A DNA stretch of 64,000 bases. It comes from CAVTLG01 sp963735495. Lineage in GTDB: Bacteria > Chloroflexota > Ktedonobacteria > Ktedonobacterales > Ktedonobacteraceae. The stretch is taken from assembly GCA_963735495.1 (NCBI GenBank), contig CAVTLG010000011.1, positions 310,001 through 374,000 on the forward strand, read 5' to 3'. A program made the position numbers and the translations under genes. Shown one piece after another: positions 7,283-15,984 of the stretch. Numbering within the stretch: the first letter of the stretch is position 1; the number at the start of each line of letters is the position of its first letter. The notes beneath the pieces were generated by a model that worked only from the letters and a program-made list of their open reading frames with translations, searched no databases and was not told the DNA's origin.

Positions 7283-8292
7283 ATTTCGTGATTAAAGCCT
7301 GAGGAGAGCAAAGCAGGGATGTCCAGATCAGAAACTGCCAGTACCAATGAGCGCCGAACAGAATTTATCGAAGCCGCAATTCGTGTCCTGGCATGTGATG
7401 GTCTCGCTGAGACGACCACAAGGATAGAGAAGCGGGCCAGTGCTTCCCACTGTGCATCAGTTCTATATACCCATTGATTCTCGCCAGGATGAAATTGAAG
7501 GATAGGAGGAAGCGCGTAGGTACAAAACAGGTAAGGATGCTGCTGATATTGCACTTCGTTAAAAGGGATCACTCCGTGAGCAATATCAACTTTATCCGCC
7601 TGGAAATGGCAGGTCCATAAGGTAGCAGTTGTGACAATAAGCGGTAAAAACACATGACGGAAGGGAGGCATAGGGTAAAATCTTTCTGGTGCTGATGCTT
7701 CCCGATTACGTCGTTCCTGGTGTAGCAATGCCTGGGTCGCGAGAGCAATTTGATATGCGGCCTCCGTAATCGCCGCATTCGATGTCTTAGTAAGCTGCTT
7801 TCCATTATTTTGGTTTTGCTGCGACCTTGTTTGATAGTCTCCCTTGATTTCCCGACCATCGCTAGTGATAGGAGTGTTCGGTGGTGGAGCGAGATAAAGC
7901 GTTTCACAATGGGCTCCCCATGGAACGGCTGGATTAGCTCCAGGAGAACGGTAGCTGAGCGTCCGAATGGAAGGGAATAAGGGCGCAGGATTTGTTGTGA
8001 AAAAAAACACCCAGTCAGTGTAGTCGGGATTATTTTTCTTACATTCCACCAACAACTCAATCTGAAGCCCTGGAGACTGACAAAGCCCCCAGAGATCCAA
8101 CTCACTATTTTTGGTCTGTGAAACCAATGGTGAGTAAGACGGAGGGAATTCTACTGGATAACGGCTGCTTTTAAATTGCCAGTCGGCTGATTGTCGCAGG
8201 TGGTGTTCACAGAGCTGTTCAAATGGAGTCCCGTGGATATTCAGCACATGAGTTTTCCACTCTTCTTCAGTGGTAGGAAATTGTTGTGACAT
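7267..8292 (-). CDS. PD-(D/E)XK nuclease-like protein with chimeric C-terminus
   Basis: The N-terminal half has the layout of a restriction-endonuclease-like fold: FEQLCEHHLRQ, then SELDLWG and LLVECKKN, matching the D-(x)n-E-x-K core with Asp in ELDLWG and the pair Glu/Lys in VECKK (about residues 65-87). The middle has RRNREASAPERFYPMPPFRHVFLPLIV. Function is otherwise unknown; DNA or RNA cleavage is inferred from fold motifs only. GAGGTG lies 7 bases before the ATG. The last 50 or so residues are read from the antisense strand of the tetR remnant and its operator, so the natural C-terminus appears to have been lost when the two genes were joined near 7425. Possibly still expressed. Confidence 0.6.
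   Translation of the reverse strand: MSQQFPTTEEEWKTHVLNIHGTPFEQLCEHHLRQSADWQFKSSRYPVEFPPSYSPLVSQTKNSELDLWGLCQSPGLQIELLVECKKNNPDYTDWVFFFTTNPAPLFPSIRTLSYRSPGANPAVPWGAHCETLYLAPPPNTPITSDGREIKGDYQTRSQQNQNNGKQLTKTSNAAITEAAYQIALATQALLHQERRNREASAPERFYPMPPFRHVFLPLIVTTATLWTCHFQADKVDIAHGVIPFNEVQYQQHPYLFCTYALPPILQFHPGENQWVYRTDAQWEALARFSILVVVSARPSHARTRIAASINSVRRSLVLAVSDLDIPALLSSGFNHEIYSIG
7319..7477 (+). pseudogene. TetR regulator, N-terminal fragment
   Basis: The frame reads MSRSETASTNERRTEFIEAA then IRVLACDGLAETTTR, which is the standard opening helices of a TetR DNA-binding domain, and then breaks off inside helix 2 and stops after 52 codons. GAGGAG lies 12 bases upstream. The missing recognition helix and ligand domain mean the product cannot bind DNA. 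The breakpoint near 7425 is also where the opposing nuclease-like gene loses its own sense. Confidence 0.7.
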
Positions 8293-8336
8293 TCTATTTC
8301 ACCTCACTTCAACGTGAAACGATTTGGTGAGACTGA

Positions 8337-8552
8337 TTATAGAGGACGGCGTATCGATCTGTCCATATACACCCACCACAACCCTTGTTCACGAAGCTTA
8401 CGTTTGTTGATATAGGTGTTGAGAGCAAGATGGTTGTTGTGGCCAAGGAGGGTGGCGATTTTGCGCACCGAGAGTCCCAACTTGAGGAGATCCATGAGCA
8501 ATACACACACGAAGAGAAGCCTGCACTCTCTTCTAGCGCGGTTGTAGACCAC
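8337..8552 (-). CDS. Short helix-turn-helix-like open frame, possibly a fragment
   Basis: The 71-residue frame includes MDLLKLGLSVRKIATLLGHN, which resembles a helix-turn-helix of the kind at the start of transposases and phage regulators. It lies between the nuclease-like gene and the sigma factor in a remnant-rich zone. No ribosome site stands out. It may be a decayed transposase or regulator piece, or spurious. Confidence 0.3.
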   Translation of the reverse strand: MVYNRARRECRLLFVCVLLMDLLKLGLSVRKIATLLGHNNHLALNTYINKRKLREQGLWWVYMDRSIRRPL

Positions 8553-8944
8553 ACTTTTTGACAGCTAATCTGACAGCTAATTGCCCAAATTTGTACGGTC
8601 AAAGACGGTTCGTCACACGCTCATACGCAGGACGCTTCAGCTCAAAACTCGGTACAAGACTTTCCTCAAGCTCACCTCAAACGAAGCCAATTGATAAGAC
8701 TGGTATAAGACAAGTACATTCATACCACACATGGAGCAAAATCAGCACACACAAATCACGCCTAGCACGTCAGCACCTGCTGGAGGCTATTGGCAAAATC
8801 TGTGGCACAGAGCATCTCGCCCTTACCTGATAATGGAAGCATGCTAGGAGATGACAGAAAGCCCCCCCCCGTATACTCACATCACAGAGACCAATACTAC
8901 CCACTACTACTACTTAATCACCCAATAGGTTGGAGGGCGTCCAG
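8553..8944. other. Intergenic stretch before the sigma factor gene
   Basis: No supportable gene. The only notable feature is a run of about ten C near 8862-8870. Confidence 0.6.
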
Positions 8945-9937
8945 ATGAATAACACAATTGAGACCGATGCAAAAAATAGCACTGAACAGATCCTGGCTGA
9001 TCCTGAAGCACTCAGCCTCAATGATTCTACCCGCTTCTATCGCTATGAGATAGGACAGGTCGATTTGCTCAGCGCCGAAGAGGTCAAACAGCTGGCGGAA
9101 CGGATAGAGCGAGCACGCACAGGGACTGGCAAAAGGCAGCGCGGCTTACCACGCTCGCCCAAAGAATCCAAAGAACCTAAAGACCTCGCAACAGTTCACG
9201 AGGCCGAAGAGGCCAAACGACAACTGATCGAGGCCAACTTACGCTTAGTCTTACATATTGCCAGGAAATACAAGGGCTTCGGAGTAGACCTGATGGACCT
9301 CGTTCAGGAGGGCAATATTGGGTTGATGCATGCCGTGGAGAAGTTCGACTATAAGAAGGGCTACCGCTTTAGCACGTACGCTACCTGGTGGATTCGTCAG
9401 TATGTGACCCGCGCACTCGTCGAGCAGGCACATATGATCCGTGTACCCTTATATAAGGTCGAAGAGATCAAACGCCTGGGTCGGGTCAAACGGCGTTTAC
9501 AGTTGGAACAGGGGATGGAGAGTGAGCCAACATTAGAGGATCTGGCAGGCCAGATGGAAGTCAGTGTCCAACAGGTCATTGCCCTACTATCCACAAACCA
9601 GGAAACGGTCAGCCTGGATATGCCACGAAAAGGAGGTGAAGACGACATATCACTGAGCGAGGTGTTGGAAGATGACCCCGTCTATTCTCCCGAACGCATT
9701 GTGATCTCACAGACGCTTCAGGAGCACATACGGGACTTGCTCGATTCTTTATCTCAGCGCGAGAAAAAGGTTTTACAACTCAGATATGGATTAGAAGGCA
9801 ATGGTGAACATAGTCTCTCCGAGACAGGGAAAAAACTGGGATTAAGCCATGAGGCCGTGCGCCAGGTGGAATTCCGGGCGTTGCGCAAATTGGATCATCC
9901 TTGCCGTAGCAAGATGCTCCAAGATTTCTTGGGGTGA
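8945..9937 (+). CDS. RNA polymerase sigma-70 family factor (RpoD-like, group 2/3)
   Basis: Directs RNA polymerase to a promoter subset. Region 1.2 (TRFYRYEIGQVDLLSAEE), region 2 (RQLIEANLRLVLHIARKY, DLVQEGNIGLMHAVEKFD, FSTYATWWIRQYVTRALVEQ), region 3 (PTLEDLAGQMEVS) and region 4 (LSQREKKVLQLRYGL, LGLSHEAVRQVEFRALRKL) are all present and in order. There is no large region 1.1, so it is an alternative housekeeping-like factor rather than the primary one. GGAGGG lies 8 bases before the chosen ATG; an in-frame TTG at 8930 is less likely. A good hairpin terminator follows. Confidence 0.95.
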   Translation: MNNTIETDAKNSTEQILADPEALSLNDSTRFYRYEIGQVDLLSAEEVKQLAERIERARTGTGKRQRGLPRSPKESKEPKDLATVHEAEEAKRQLIEANLRLVLHIARKYKGFGVDLMDLVQEGNIGLMHAVEKFDYKKGYRFSTYATWWIRQYVTRALVEQAHMIRVPLYKVEEIKRLGRVKRRLQLEQGMESEPTLEDLAGQMEVSVQQVIALLSTNQETVSLDMPRKGGEDDISLSEVLEDDPVYSPERIVISQTLQEHIRDLLDSLSQREKKVLQLRYGLEGNGEHSLSETGKKLGLSHEAVRQVEFRALRKLDHPCRSKMLQDFLG

Positions 9938-10023
9938 ATGGGAGAATGGGATTTGAGTCACTACGATGATGGGGATCGGGGTGACGCGTAGGGATACGCA
10001 CACTCTGCATCGATAGGGGATTG

Positions 10024-10068
10024 AGCCGAGCGCGCCCAGCCATACGCGTCTCGGCTTCCTCTTTGTTT
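10024..10068 (+). terminator. Rho-independent terminator of the sigma factor gene
   Basis: AGCCGAG-CGCG (10024-10034) pairs with CGCG-t-CTCGGCT (10045-10056) with one bulge, followed by TTCCTCTTTGTTT. Confidence 0.65.
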
Positions 10069-10239
10069 CGCGCATTTGTATCTATCCACTTTATATACCT
10101 TATAAAAAAAGCTCTCTGGTCCTTACGCGCACGTTCCTCCAAACATATACGCCACAATGAGGATCGATTCTGTCCTACATCCAGTATATACTTGAAAGAG
10201 CAGAATAGTTAAGCACAAAGAAAGAGGAGAGCAACGATC

Positions 10240-10620
10240 ATGAATAGCATACAGATGAAACTCGAATTGGTCGCTGTGCCTGTCTCAGACGTTGACCGCT
10301 CAAAGGCTTTTTATACAGAGAAGATCGGCTTTCATGCTGACCATGACTACCAGGTCAGAGAGGATCTGCGCTTTGTCCAGTTGACCCCTGCTGGTTTGGC
10401 CTGCTCCATTGTGATTGGAGTAGGCATCACCACCATGCAGCCCGGATCGCTTGAAGGGCTGCTCATGGTGGTCTCGGACGTGAAAACCGCCCGTGAGGAG
10501 TTAGTCAAACAAGGCGTTGACATCAGTGAGATCGACGTGCAGCCCTGGGGATCTTTTGCGTATTTTCGTGATCCTGATGGCAATAGCTGGTCATTGCAGC
10601 AAATTCCCAGCCGCACCTAA
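10240..10620 (+). CDS. VOC (glyoxalase/bleomycin-resistance fold) protein
   Basis: A single-unit vicinal-oxygen-chelate protein of 126 residues, made of two beta-alpha-beta-beta-beta modules. Visible landmarks are LVAVPVSDVDRSKAFYTEKI at the start, FVQLTPAG in the middle strand, VSDVKTAREELVKQGV, and the closing FRDPDGNSWSLQQ with the usual metal Glu position replaced by Gln. The substrate cannot be told from sequence; members range from glyoxalases to dioxygenases and drug-binding proteins. AGGAGAG lies 9 bases before the ATG. Confidence 0.9.
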   Translation: MNSIQMKLELVAVPVSDVDRSKAFYTEKIGFHADHDYQVREDLRFVQLTPAGLACSIVIGVGITTMQPGSLEGLLMVVSDVKTAREELVKQGVDISEIDVQPWGSFAYFRDPDGNSWSLQQIPSRT

Positions 10621-10712
10621 GTACATTCGCATTACTTTTTGAGCATTGTCCGTGCTCAATGAGCAACCTCATTGCCAAGAAAGTTAGTTGATTGTACTTA
10701 GTGCAAAATCAC

Positions 10713-10915
10713 TTGACCTCTTCGATTTTCCGCTGTATACTCTGGCGCGTAGGGAGCCGCTTGGTCTCGGAAGTTTCTGTTGACCGGTCTGAGGGTACTG
10801 CAATAGCCGTTGCTCTCTCGCCGACGAAGGCCCACGAGGAACACCAGGGCAGGAATACCCTGGCGTTCCTCGTGGGCCAGCCGTTTGTGAGTAAGCCAAC
10901 AGGCGGGCTAAAGGT
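10713..10915 (+). ncRNA. Candidate structured small RNA with its own promoter
   Basis: A strong promoter (TTGACC 10713-10718, 17 bases, TATACT 10736-10741) faces no open frame. The expected transcript from about 10748 contains a 21-base-pair hairpin with one mismatch (10829-10849 with 10858-10878, 8-base loop). Its flanks can close on each other: AGCCGCTTGG (10755-10764) pairs with CCAA at 10896-10899, GC at 10903-10904 and GGCT at 10906-10909. A long interrupted rod of about 165 bases recalls 6S RNA, but no family signature was recognised. The hairpin may also stop the convergent PP2C and VOC transcripts. Confidence 0.45.
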
Positions 10916-10916
10916 T

Positions 10917-12281
10917 TTATAATGCGCGTGGGACTTGCACAACTATCGCACTCATATTATCGGCCCCACCACCACGCAACGCGGCTTGCACCATCGAGTC
11001 ACACACAAACGCGACATCGTCACTGTTCCTCAGGATACGCTCCAGCTGTGGATCACGCACCATCTCCCATAGTCCATCAGAGCAGAGCAACAGACGATCA
11101 TACGCATATAGATCCACAGTGAAACTATCGATCTTCACATCCTCACTATGACCCAGACTCCGATAGACCTTGTTGCGCTCAGGATGCGTGTAGACCTCTT
11201 CGGGCTTGATTTGTCCCAGGACAACCAGTGAGGCAACTAGCGAATGGTCATGGGTAATCTGCTGTAAGCCAGTGCCCTCCCGAAAAAGATAGGTACGACT
11301 ATCACCTACGTTCACCACATAGGCCTTCTTCCCCACCACCAGGGCTGCCGTCAGCGTGGTCCCCATATCTTTGCCTTCCACACGAGCATGCTGATAAATC
11401 GCCAGGTTGGACCACTCGACGCCACCAACGAGCATATCCGCCAGAAACTCAGCGCTAAGATCGCTGCCCAGCATAATATTTTGTAACACGGTATGCATCA
11501 TACACTGCACAGCGATCCGGCTGGCCTCCTGCCCACCTTCATGACCACCCATACCATCGGCAACGACAAAGAGTCCGAAAGGCACAAGTTTTCCCTCATA
11601 GGTGCAAGTAGCCTGCAAGACACACAGGCCATCCTCGTTCGGCTCATTGCGCCGTGCAATCCCCTCGTGCCATCCGACACCAATCTGCAACGGTTGCACA
11701 ACTGGAGAAAGAGGGCTGTTTTTTTTGACGATTGGGGCAGCCGGGCGCGTAGGAACATCCTGGATGGAAAGACACGCGGACTCAGATGGAACACCGCTCA
11801 TCTGCCGCGATGCTTCTGTAAGATGCTGTGGCTTCTGAGGCAAGCGTAGTCTGGGTATCGAGATAGCCAGCGTATCATCCACCAGCGTCTGACCGCTGGA
11901 GAGCGACATGGCGAGAGAGAGACTGCGCGAAGGTATCCACGCGCTGCTCCGCTGTTGTGCCTTCCACCCAGCCTGCTTACGATGATAACGCAACAGCGTA
12001 AAACAGGTCCAGAAGCAGAAGATCCACGCGCTTAACCACACAATAGACCAGGCGAAAGGTCCCAACAACGCAAGCAAAGCATATGCTCCGACACGATGCC
12101 AGATCTGCGGTAGCCGCAATACAGCCCAGAGCAGTTGTTGCCATACATGCGGAGGAAATCCATCTGCAATCAGGAGGAAGAGACCTGCACTCAAGAGGGC
12201 CATCCAGGTCACGCATCTAAGCCAGTAATGGATAGCATAGAGCGTCTTAAATTCTGCTACTATACCGCGTTCCTCTTGCAT
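10917..12281 (-). CDS. Membrane-anchored PP2C-type Ser/Thr phosphatase
   Basis: Dephosphorylates Ser/Thr-phosphoproteins, probably opposing Hanks-type kinases such as the one at 25067-26440. The metal-dependent PPM motifs are complete: ARRNEPNEDG, VADGMGGHEGG, MGTTLTAALV, NVGDSRTYL, DHSLV, CSDGLWEM and GGADNMSAIVV. Unlike most of the family the catalytic domain is C-terminal, after two hydrophobic segments (MALLSAGLFLLIADG and the tract around WSIVWLSAWIFCFWTCF) and a polar linker. The ATG at 12281 has GGAAGGAAG 8 bases upstream and is preferred to a longer start at 12347. The gene upstream (12367-12696) points the same way and may share its transcript. Confidence 0.93.
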   Translation of the reverse strand: MQEERGIVAEFKTLYAIHYWLRCVTWMALLSAGLFLLIADGFPPHVWQQLLWAVLRLPQIWHRVGAYALLALLGPFAWSIVWLSAWIFCFWTCFTLLRYHRKQAGWKAQQRSSAWIPSRSLSLAMSLSSGQTLVDDTLAISIPRLRLPQKPQHLTEASRQMSGVPSESACLSIQDVPTRPAAPIVKKNSPLSPVVQPLQIGVGWHEGIARRNEPNEDGLCVLQATCTYEGKLVPFGLFVVADGMGGHEGGQEASRIAVQCMMHTVLQNIMLGSDLSAEFLADMLVGGVEWSNLAIYQHARVEGKDMGTTLTAALVVGKKAYVVNVGDSRTYLFREGTGLQQITHDHSLVASLVVLGQIKPEEVYTHPERNKVYRSLGHSEDVKIDSFTVDLYAYDRLLLCSDGLWEMVRDPQLERILRNSDDVAFVCDSMVQAALRGGGADNMSAIVVQVPRAL

Positions 12282-12366
12282 GCCAGGTACTTCCTTCCAT
12301 TCAGGGATGCTGCTGTTGCAGGCAAATAAGGCAGAGTATATAAGCAAAGTAATCTACAAAGACGTC

Positions 12367-12696
12367 CTACAACACAGCTTCCTGAGAGGCTTCACGCTCC
12401 ATGCTTTGCATATAGAGCTTGCAGACCAGTTGGTTCGCCACGCTCTCACCAACCTGATCAGCCAGTGCATCCTGGCAGGCCCCAATACGCTCCATACGCG
12501 CGTGAATAAAGGCATGTCGAGCTGTTCCTGCCGCCAGACCAGATAAACCACGGTTCATCGCGACCAGTTCCAGCTCAATCTGCTGACGAAGTTGCGCAAT
12601 TTCACTCTTGTACATCCTGGAAGATTCCTTCCCGCTCTCTTTGAGAGCATGATCCAAAGCACCACCCTCTACTGATCGAGTCTCCTTGTGCTCCAT
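12367..12696 (-). CDS. Small helical protein of unknown function
   Basis: About 109 residues, predicted almost wholly helical and soluble (SEIAQLRQQIELELVAMNRG, FIHARMERIGACQDALADQV, ANQLVCKLYMQSMEREA). No family recognised. It lies 85 bases upstream of the PP2C gene on the same strand, so a partner or regulator of that phosphatase is possible. The start at 12696 is chosen because GGTGGACAG precedes it; a GTG at 12711 is the alternative. Confidence 0.6.
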   Translation of the reverse strand: MEHKETRSVEGGALDHALKESGKESSRMYKSEIAQLRQQIELELVAMNRGLSGLAAGTARHAFIHARMERIGACQDALADQVGESVANQLVCKLYMQSMEREASQEAVL

Positions 12697-13279
12697 CCAT
12701 CTGTCCACCACCCATGCATTTTATTTAAGGGAGGAGCCTCATACTAGCGTGCAGTTCGCATACTGTCCCACACTGCATAACCTTGCTCAAAGTATAGAGA
12801 AAAGTACTTGCGCTTATCTCCTAAAGTCCTTCTTTACCCTCCTTCGTCACTACCACTCCCTGGCGCGTAAAGACCTTTCTTACCCCCCCTGAGACTTCCT
12901 TCACGTCACCCTTCTCGGCAGAAACACAGACAAGCACGAAATATCTTATACCGGTCTTATACCGGGTCTTCTAACAATACTTTCTTTCTACAAGCCATGA
13001 TGGTCACCACAAAGGCAGTTCCAGATATGACACCGTTGCGTCATGGGCTCAGAGCTACTCAATATCTAACACTCATTCTATTAAAATACTATTTTCTCTG
13101 CCTTTAACCTGTAATCTATCAGAAAAGAAGCTTTCCATTCCATACGTATAAGGGAACAGAGATTGAGATTGTTTGTTAAAAGCAGCCATTGCATGATATG
13201 ATTTGTGTGACCATGGAGATGGTCATCGTGTCATCTCTATCCATAGACATTCAGAAACGCAACGCTCGTCCCTCTTGGA
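12697..13279. other. Intergenic stretch upstream of the oxidoreductase genes
   Basis: No supportable gene. It holds a short direct repeat of CTTATACCGG near 12950-12975 and is T-rich in the middle; promoters for both flanking units must lie here. Confidence 0.6.
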
Positions 13280-13371
13280 CTGTCAGAAACGAGGCTGTCG
13301 CCTCTAGCCTGGCGGCTCATCTGACAGAGAGGAGGTTGCTAGAAATGTGCTGCGGCACAGTTCTCATCTGA
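13280..13371 (+). promoter_or_regulatory. Structured leader with possible eight-codon peptide
   Basis: CTGTCAGA (13280-13287) pairs with TCTGACAG (13320-13327) and encloses two small hairpins, GAGGC-TGTC-GCCTC (13291-13304) and GCC-TGGC-GGC (13307-13316), which makes a three-way junction. Right after it stands GAGGAGG (13329-13335) and, 9 bases on, a short frame MCCGTVLI (13345-13371). The TGA of this frame directly abuts an ATG at 13372 in frame with the oxidoreductase. Control by the structure or by re-initiation is inferred. Confidence 0.4.
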
Positions 13372-13437
13372 ATGCAAGGAAATATATCATGCTTGCTCTC
13401 GAACAGGCTAATCACCACAGAGAAGAGGAGTCTGACC

Positions 13438-14550
13438 TTGGAGGACAAAACAAAGACCAATGTCGGGATTATTGGATGTGGTCAAATCAGTTCTATTTAT
13501 CTAGAAGCTCCCAGCAAGTTCGCAAATTTGCAGATAACGGCCTGCGCCGATATCGACATGGAGCGCGCGCGCAGTCAAGCCCAGCGCTACCATGTGCCCA
13601 AAGCTTGCAGCGTTGCTGAACTCCTGGAAGATCCAGATATCGATATTGTGCTCAATCTAACGATTCCTGCGGTTCACGCAGAGATTGGTACAGCGGCTCT
13701 TGCAGCAGGCAAAGCGACCTATAGTGAGAAGCCGCTGGGCATCAATCGTGAACAAGGACAGACGCTGCTCAATATTGCCCACGAGAAGCAGCTGCGTGTC
13801 GGCTGCGCGCCTGATACGTTCCTGGGAGGCGGCATACAGACCTGTATCCAACTTATCAATGAGGGCAAGATTGGCACACCCATCGCTGCCACCGCATTCT
13901 TGCTAGGTCATGGACCAGAGAACTGGCATGCTGATCCGGCTTTCTTCTACCAACCCGGTGCTGGACCACTCTTTGATATGGGCCCCTACTACCTTACCGC
14001 ATTAATTGCCATGCTTGGTCCCATTCGCCGTGTCACCGCTTCTGCACAAATCAGCTTTCCAGAACGCATTGTTACCAGCCAACCAAAGTACGGTACACAC
14101 ATCAAAGTAAATACGCCCACCCATGTCACAGGCATCCTGGACTTCGCCAATGGGGCCGTCGTTACGATGATCACCAGCTTTGATGTCTGGGCACACCACT
14201 TACCAGGCCTCGAAATTCACGGTACCGAGGGTTCTTTGCAGGTACCAGATCCCAACACCTTTGGGGGGCCGGTCTACATCCACGGCACGCATGGCAGCAC
14301 CTGGCAAGAGGTACCCCTCACGCACGGCCATACAGCCAATAGCCGGGGCATTGGCTTAGCAGATATGGCACAAGCCATACGCACAGGGCGTCCACATCGT
14401 GCCAGTGGCGCACTGGCCTATCATGTACTGGACACCATGCAAGCATTCTTCGATGCATCCCGCGAAGGCCGACACATTGAAATCAACAGTACCAGCGAGC
14501 GTCCCGCGCCTTTAGAACCTGGCACACCTCCCTGGCAAGAGGATCTCTAA
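13438..14550 (+). CDS. Gfo/Idh/MocA family NAD(P)-dependent oxidoreductase
   Basis: Probable sugar or inositol-type dehydrogenase. The Rossmann motif is TNVGIIGCGQISSIYLEAPS at the N-terminus, followed by the family's YSEKPLGINREQGQTL (EKP motif with catalytic-site Lys) and the substrate-domain segment DMGPYYLTALIAMLGPIRRV. Length is normal (370 residues). Start choice: TTG at 13438 has GAGGAG 7 bases upstream and leaves the usual short lead before the Rossmann strand; the upstream ATG at 13372 would add 22 residues with no strong ribosome site of its own. The next gene is a family member in the same direction, so both may act in one sugar pathway. Confidence 0.9.
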   Translation: MEDKTKTNVGIIGCGQISSIYLEAPSKFANLQITACADIDMERARSQAQRYHVPKACSVAELLEDPDIDIVLNLTIPAVHAEIGTAALAAGKATYSEKPLGINREQGQTLLNIAHEKQLRVGCAPDTFLGGGIQTCIQLINEGKIGTPIAATAFLLGHGPENWHADPAFFYQPGAGPLFDMGPYYLTALIAMLGPIRRVTASAQISFPERIVTSQPKYGTHIKVNTPTHVTGILDFANGAVVTMITSFDVWAHHLPGLEIHGTEGSLQVPDPNTFGGPVYIHGTHGSTWQEVPLTHGHTANSRGIGLADMAQAIRTGRPHRASGALAYHVLDTMQAFFDASREGRHIEINSTSERPAPLEPGTPPWQEDL

Positions 14551-14723
14551 GTTAGAGGTGTCCGTCGCCGTGCTTGAAACACGATCTGCATGGACCATAG
14601 AATGGGTACAAGAAACCAGACGCCGTTCTCACAGCATAGATCGTCATAGGCGTTAGCGTTGTATGCCAGGAGCACCGTCCGCTCCTGACACGATGCATAC
14701 AGAGAGAAGAGGAAGAGCAAATT

Positions 14724-15875
14724 ATGGCTAGAGATGTCGCAAACAGAAAACTGCGCGCTGGCATTGTAGGCGGCGGCAAAGGTTCTTTCATTGGCGCTGT
14801 ACACCGGATAGCAGCGGAACTGGATGATCAGGCAGAAGTAATAGCCGGTGCCATGTCCACAGACCTACAGCGAGCCGAGGAATCAGCTCGCGCCTGGTAT
14901 TTGCCGCGCTCCTACCAAAGCTACCAGGAGATGGCAGAACGAGAAGCGAGTCTACCTGACGGCATCGACTTTGTCATCATCGCTACCCCCAACCATATGC
15001 ACTATCCGGTCGCCAGGGCCTTCCTGGAACATGGTATCCACGTCGTATCAGACAAACCGCTGTCGTTCAGCCTGCAAGAAGCGCGCGAGGAGGTCGCGCT
15101 CGTCGAGCGCAGCAAGCTCATCTTCGCACTGACTCACAACTATACCGGCTATCCAGCCGTACGCCAGGCCCGCTACCTGGTACAGCAGGGAGAAATTGGC
15201 ACGATTCGGAAAGTCCTGGTTGAGTATGTCCAGGACTGGCTCATCGACGCACAAGAGAAAACCAACAATAAACAGGCTGAATGGCGCACTGATCCGCAAA
15301 GATCCGGTATCGCTGGCGCAGTCGGTGATATTGGCACCCATGCCGAAAACTTGCTCGCATTTATCACCGGTCTGAAAATCGCCGCACTCAGCGCGGATCT
15401 CACCACGTTTGTTGCAGGTCGGCAGCTCGACGATGATGCCAATATACTGCTGCGTCTGGAGAATGGCGGCAAAGGCTTCTTGACCTGCTCACAAATTGCC
15501 GCAGGCGAAGAAAATAATCTGACCATCCGCATCTATGGCACCAAAGCCGGTCTGGAATGGCATCAGATGGAACCGAATACCCTCCTCTTCAAACGCCCAG
15601 GCAAACCAACCGAAATCTTGCGCGCAAACCAGCCCTATATGTCTGACGAGTCAAGAGCGGCCTCGCGTCTCCCAGCGGGACATCCCGAGGGCTTTTTTGA
15701 AGCCTTTGCCAACATCTACAAAGCCGTCATCGCCGATATCCGCCGTGTAGAGTCAGGGGAGCAGGCCATCGGAGGCTATCCCAGCGTCTATGACGGGCTG
15801 CGAGGCATGTTGTTTATTACAAAGGCGGTGGAAAGTTCGCAAAAAGGCGCGGTCTGGGTCACTGTCAACGCTTGA
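14724..15875 (+). CDS. Gfo/Idh/MocA family NAD(P)-dependent oxidoreductase
   Basis: Second family member, 383 residues. LRAGIVGGGKGSFIGAVHR is the nucleotide-binding loop; VVSDKPLSFSLQEAREEVAL carries the DKP variant of the EKP motif; FALTHNYTGYPAVRQARYLV and AVGDIGTHAENLLAFITG belong to the substrate-binding domain (D-x-G-T-H). This set is typical of myo-inositol / scyllo-inositol and UDP-sugar dehydrogenase-like members. AGAGAAGAGGAAG lies about 10 bases before the ATG. It is separated from the preceding paralogue by 173 bases with no gene; a joint role is likely but the substrate is unknown. Confidence 0.92.
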   Translation: MARDVANRKLRAGIVGGGKGSFIGAVHRIAAELDDQAEVIAGAMSTDLQRAEESARAWYLPRSYQSYQEMAEREASLPDGIDFVIIATPNHMHYPVARAFLEHGIHVVSDKPLSFSLQEAREEVALVERSKLIFALTHNYTGYPAVRQARYLVQQGEIGTIRKVLVEYVQDWLIDAQEKTNNKQAEWRTDPQRSGIAGAVGDIGTHAENLLAFITGLKIAALSADLTTFVAGRQLDDDANILLRLENGGKGFLTCSQIAAGEENNLTIRIYGTKAGLEWHQMEPNTLLFKRPGKPTEILRANQPYMSDESRAASRLPAGHPEGFFEAFANIYKAVIADIRRVESGEQAIGGYPSVYDGLRGMLFITKAVESSQKGAVWVTVNA

Positions 15876-15984
15876 GGAAGCATGCCTACAGCGACCTTCA
15901 AGGAAATAACGTCTTCTTGTGGCACATGACATGGTTCTCGCATGTGCCACAGTTGTATACAGACGACCTCTTGACGATATGCCG

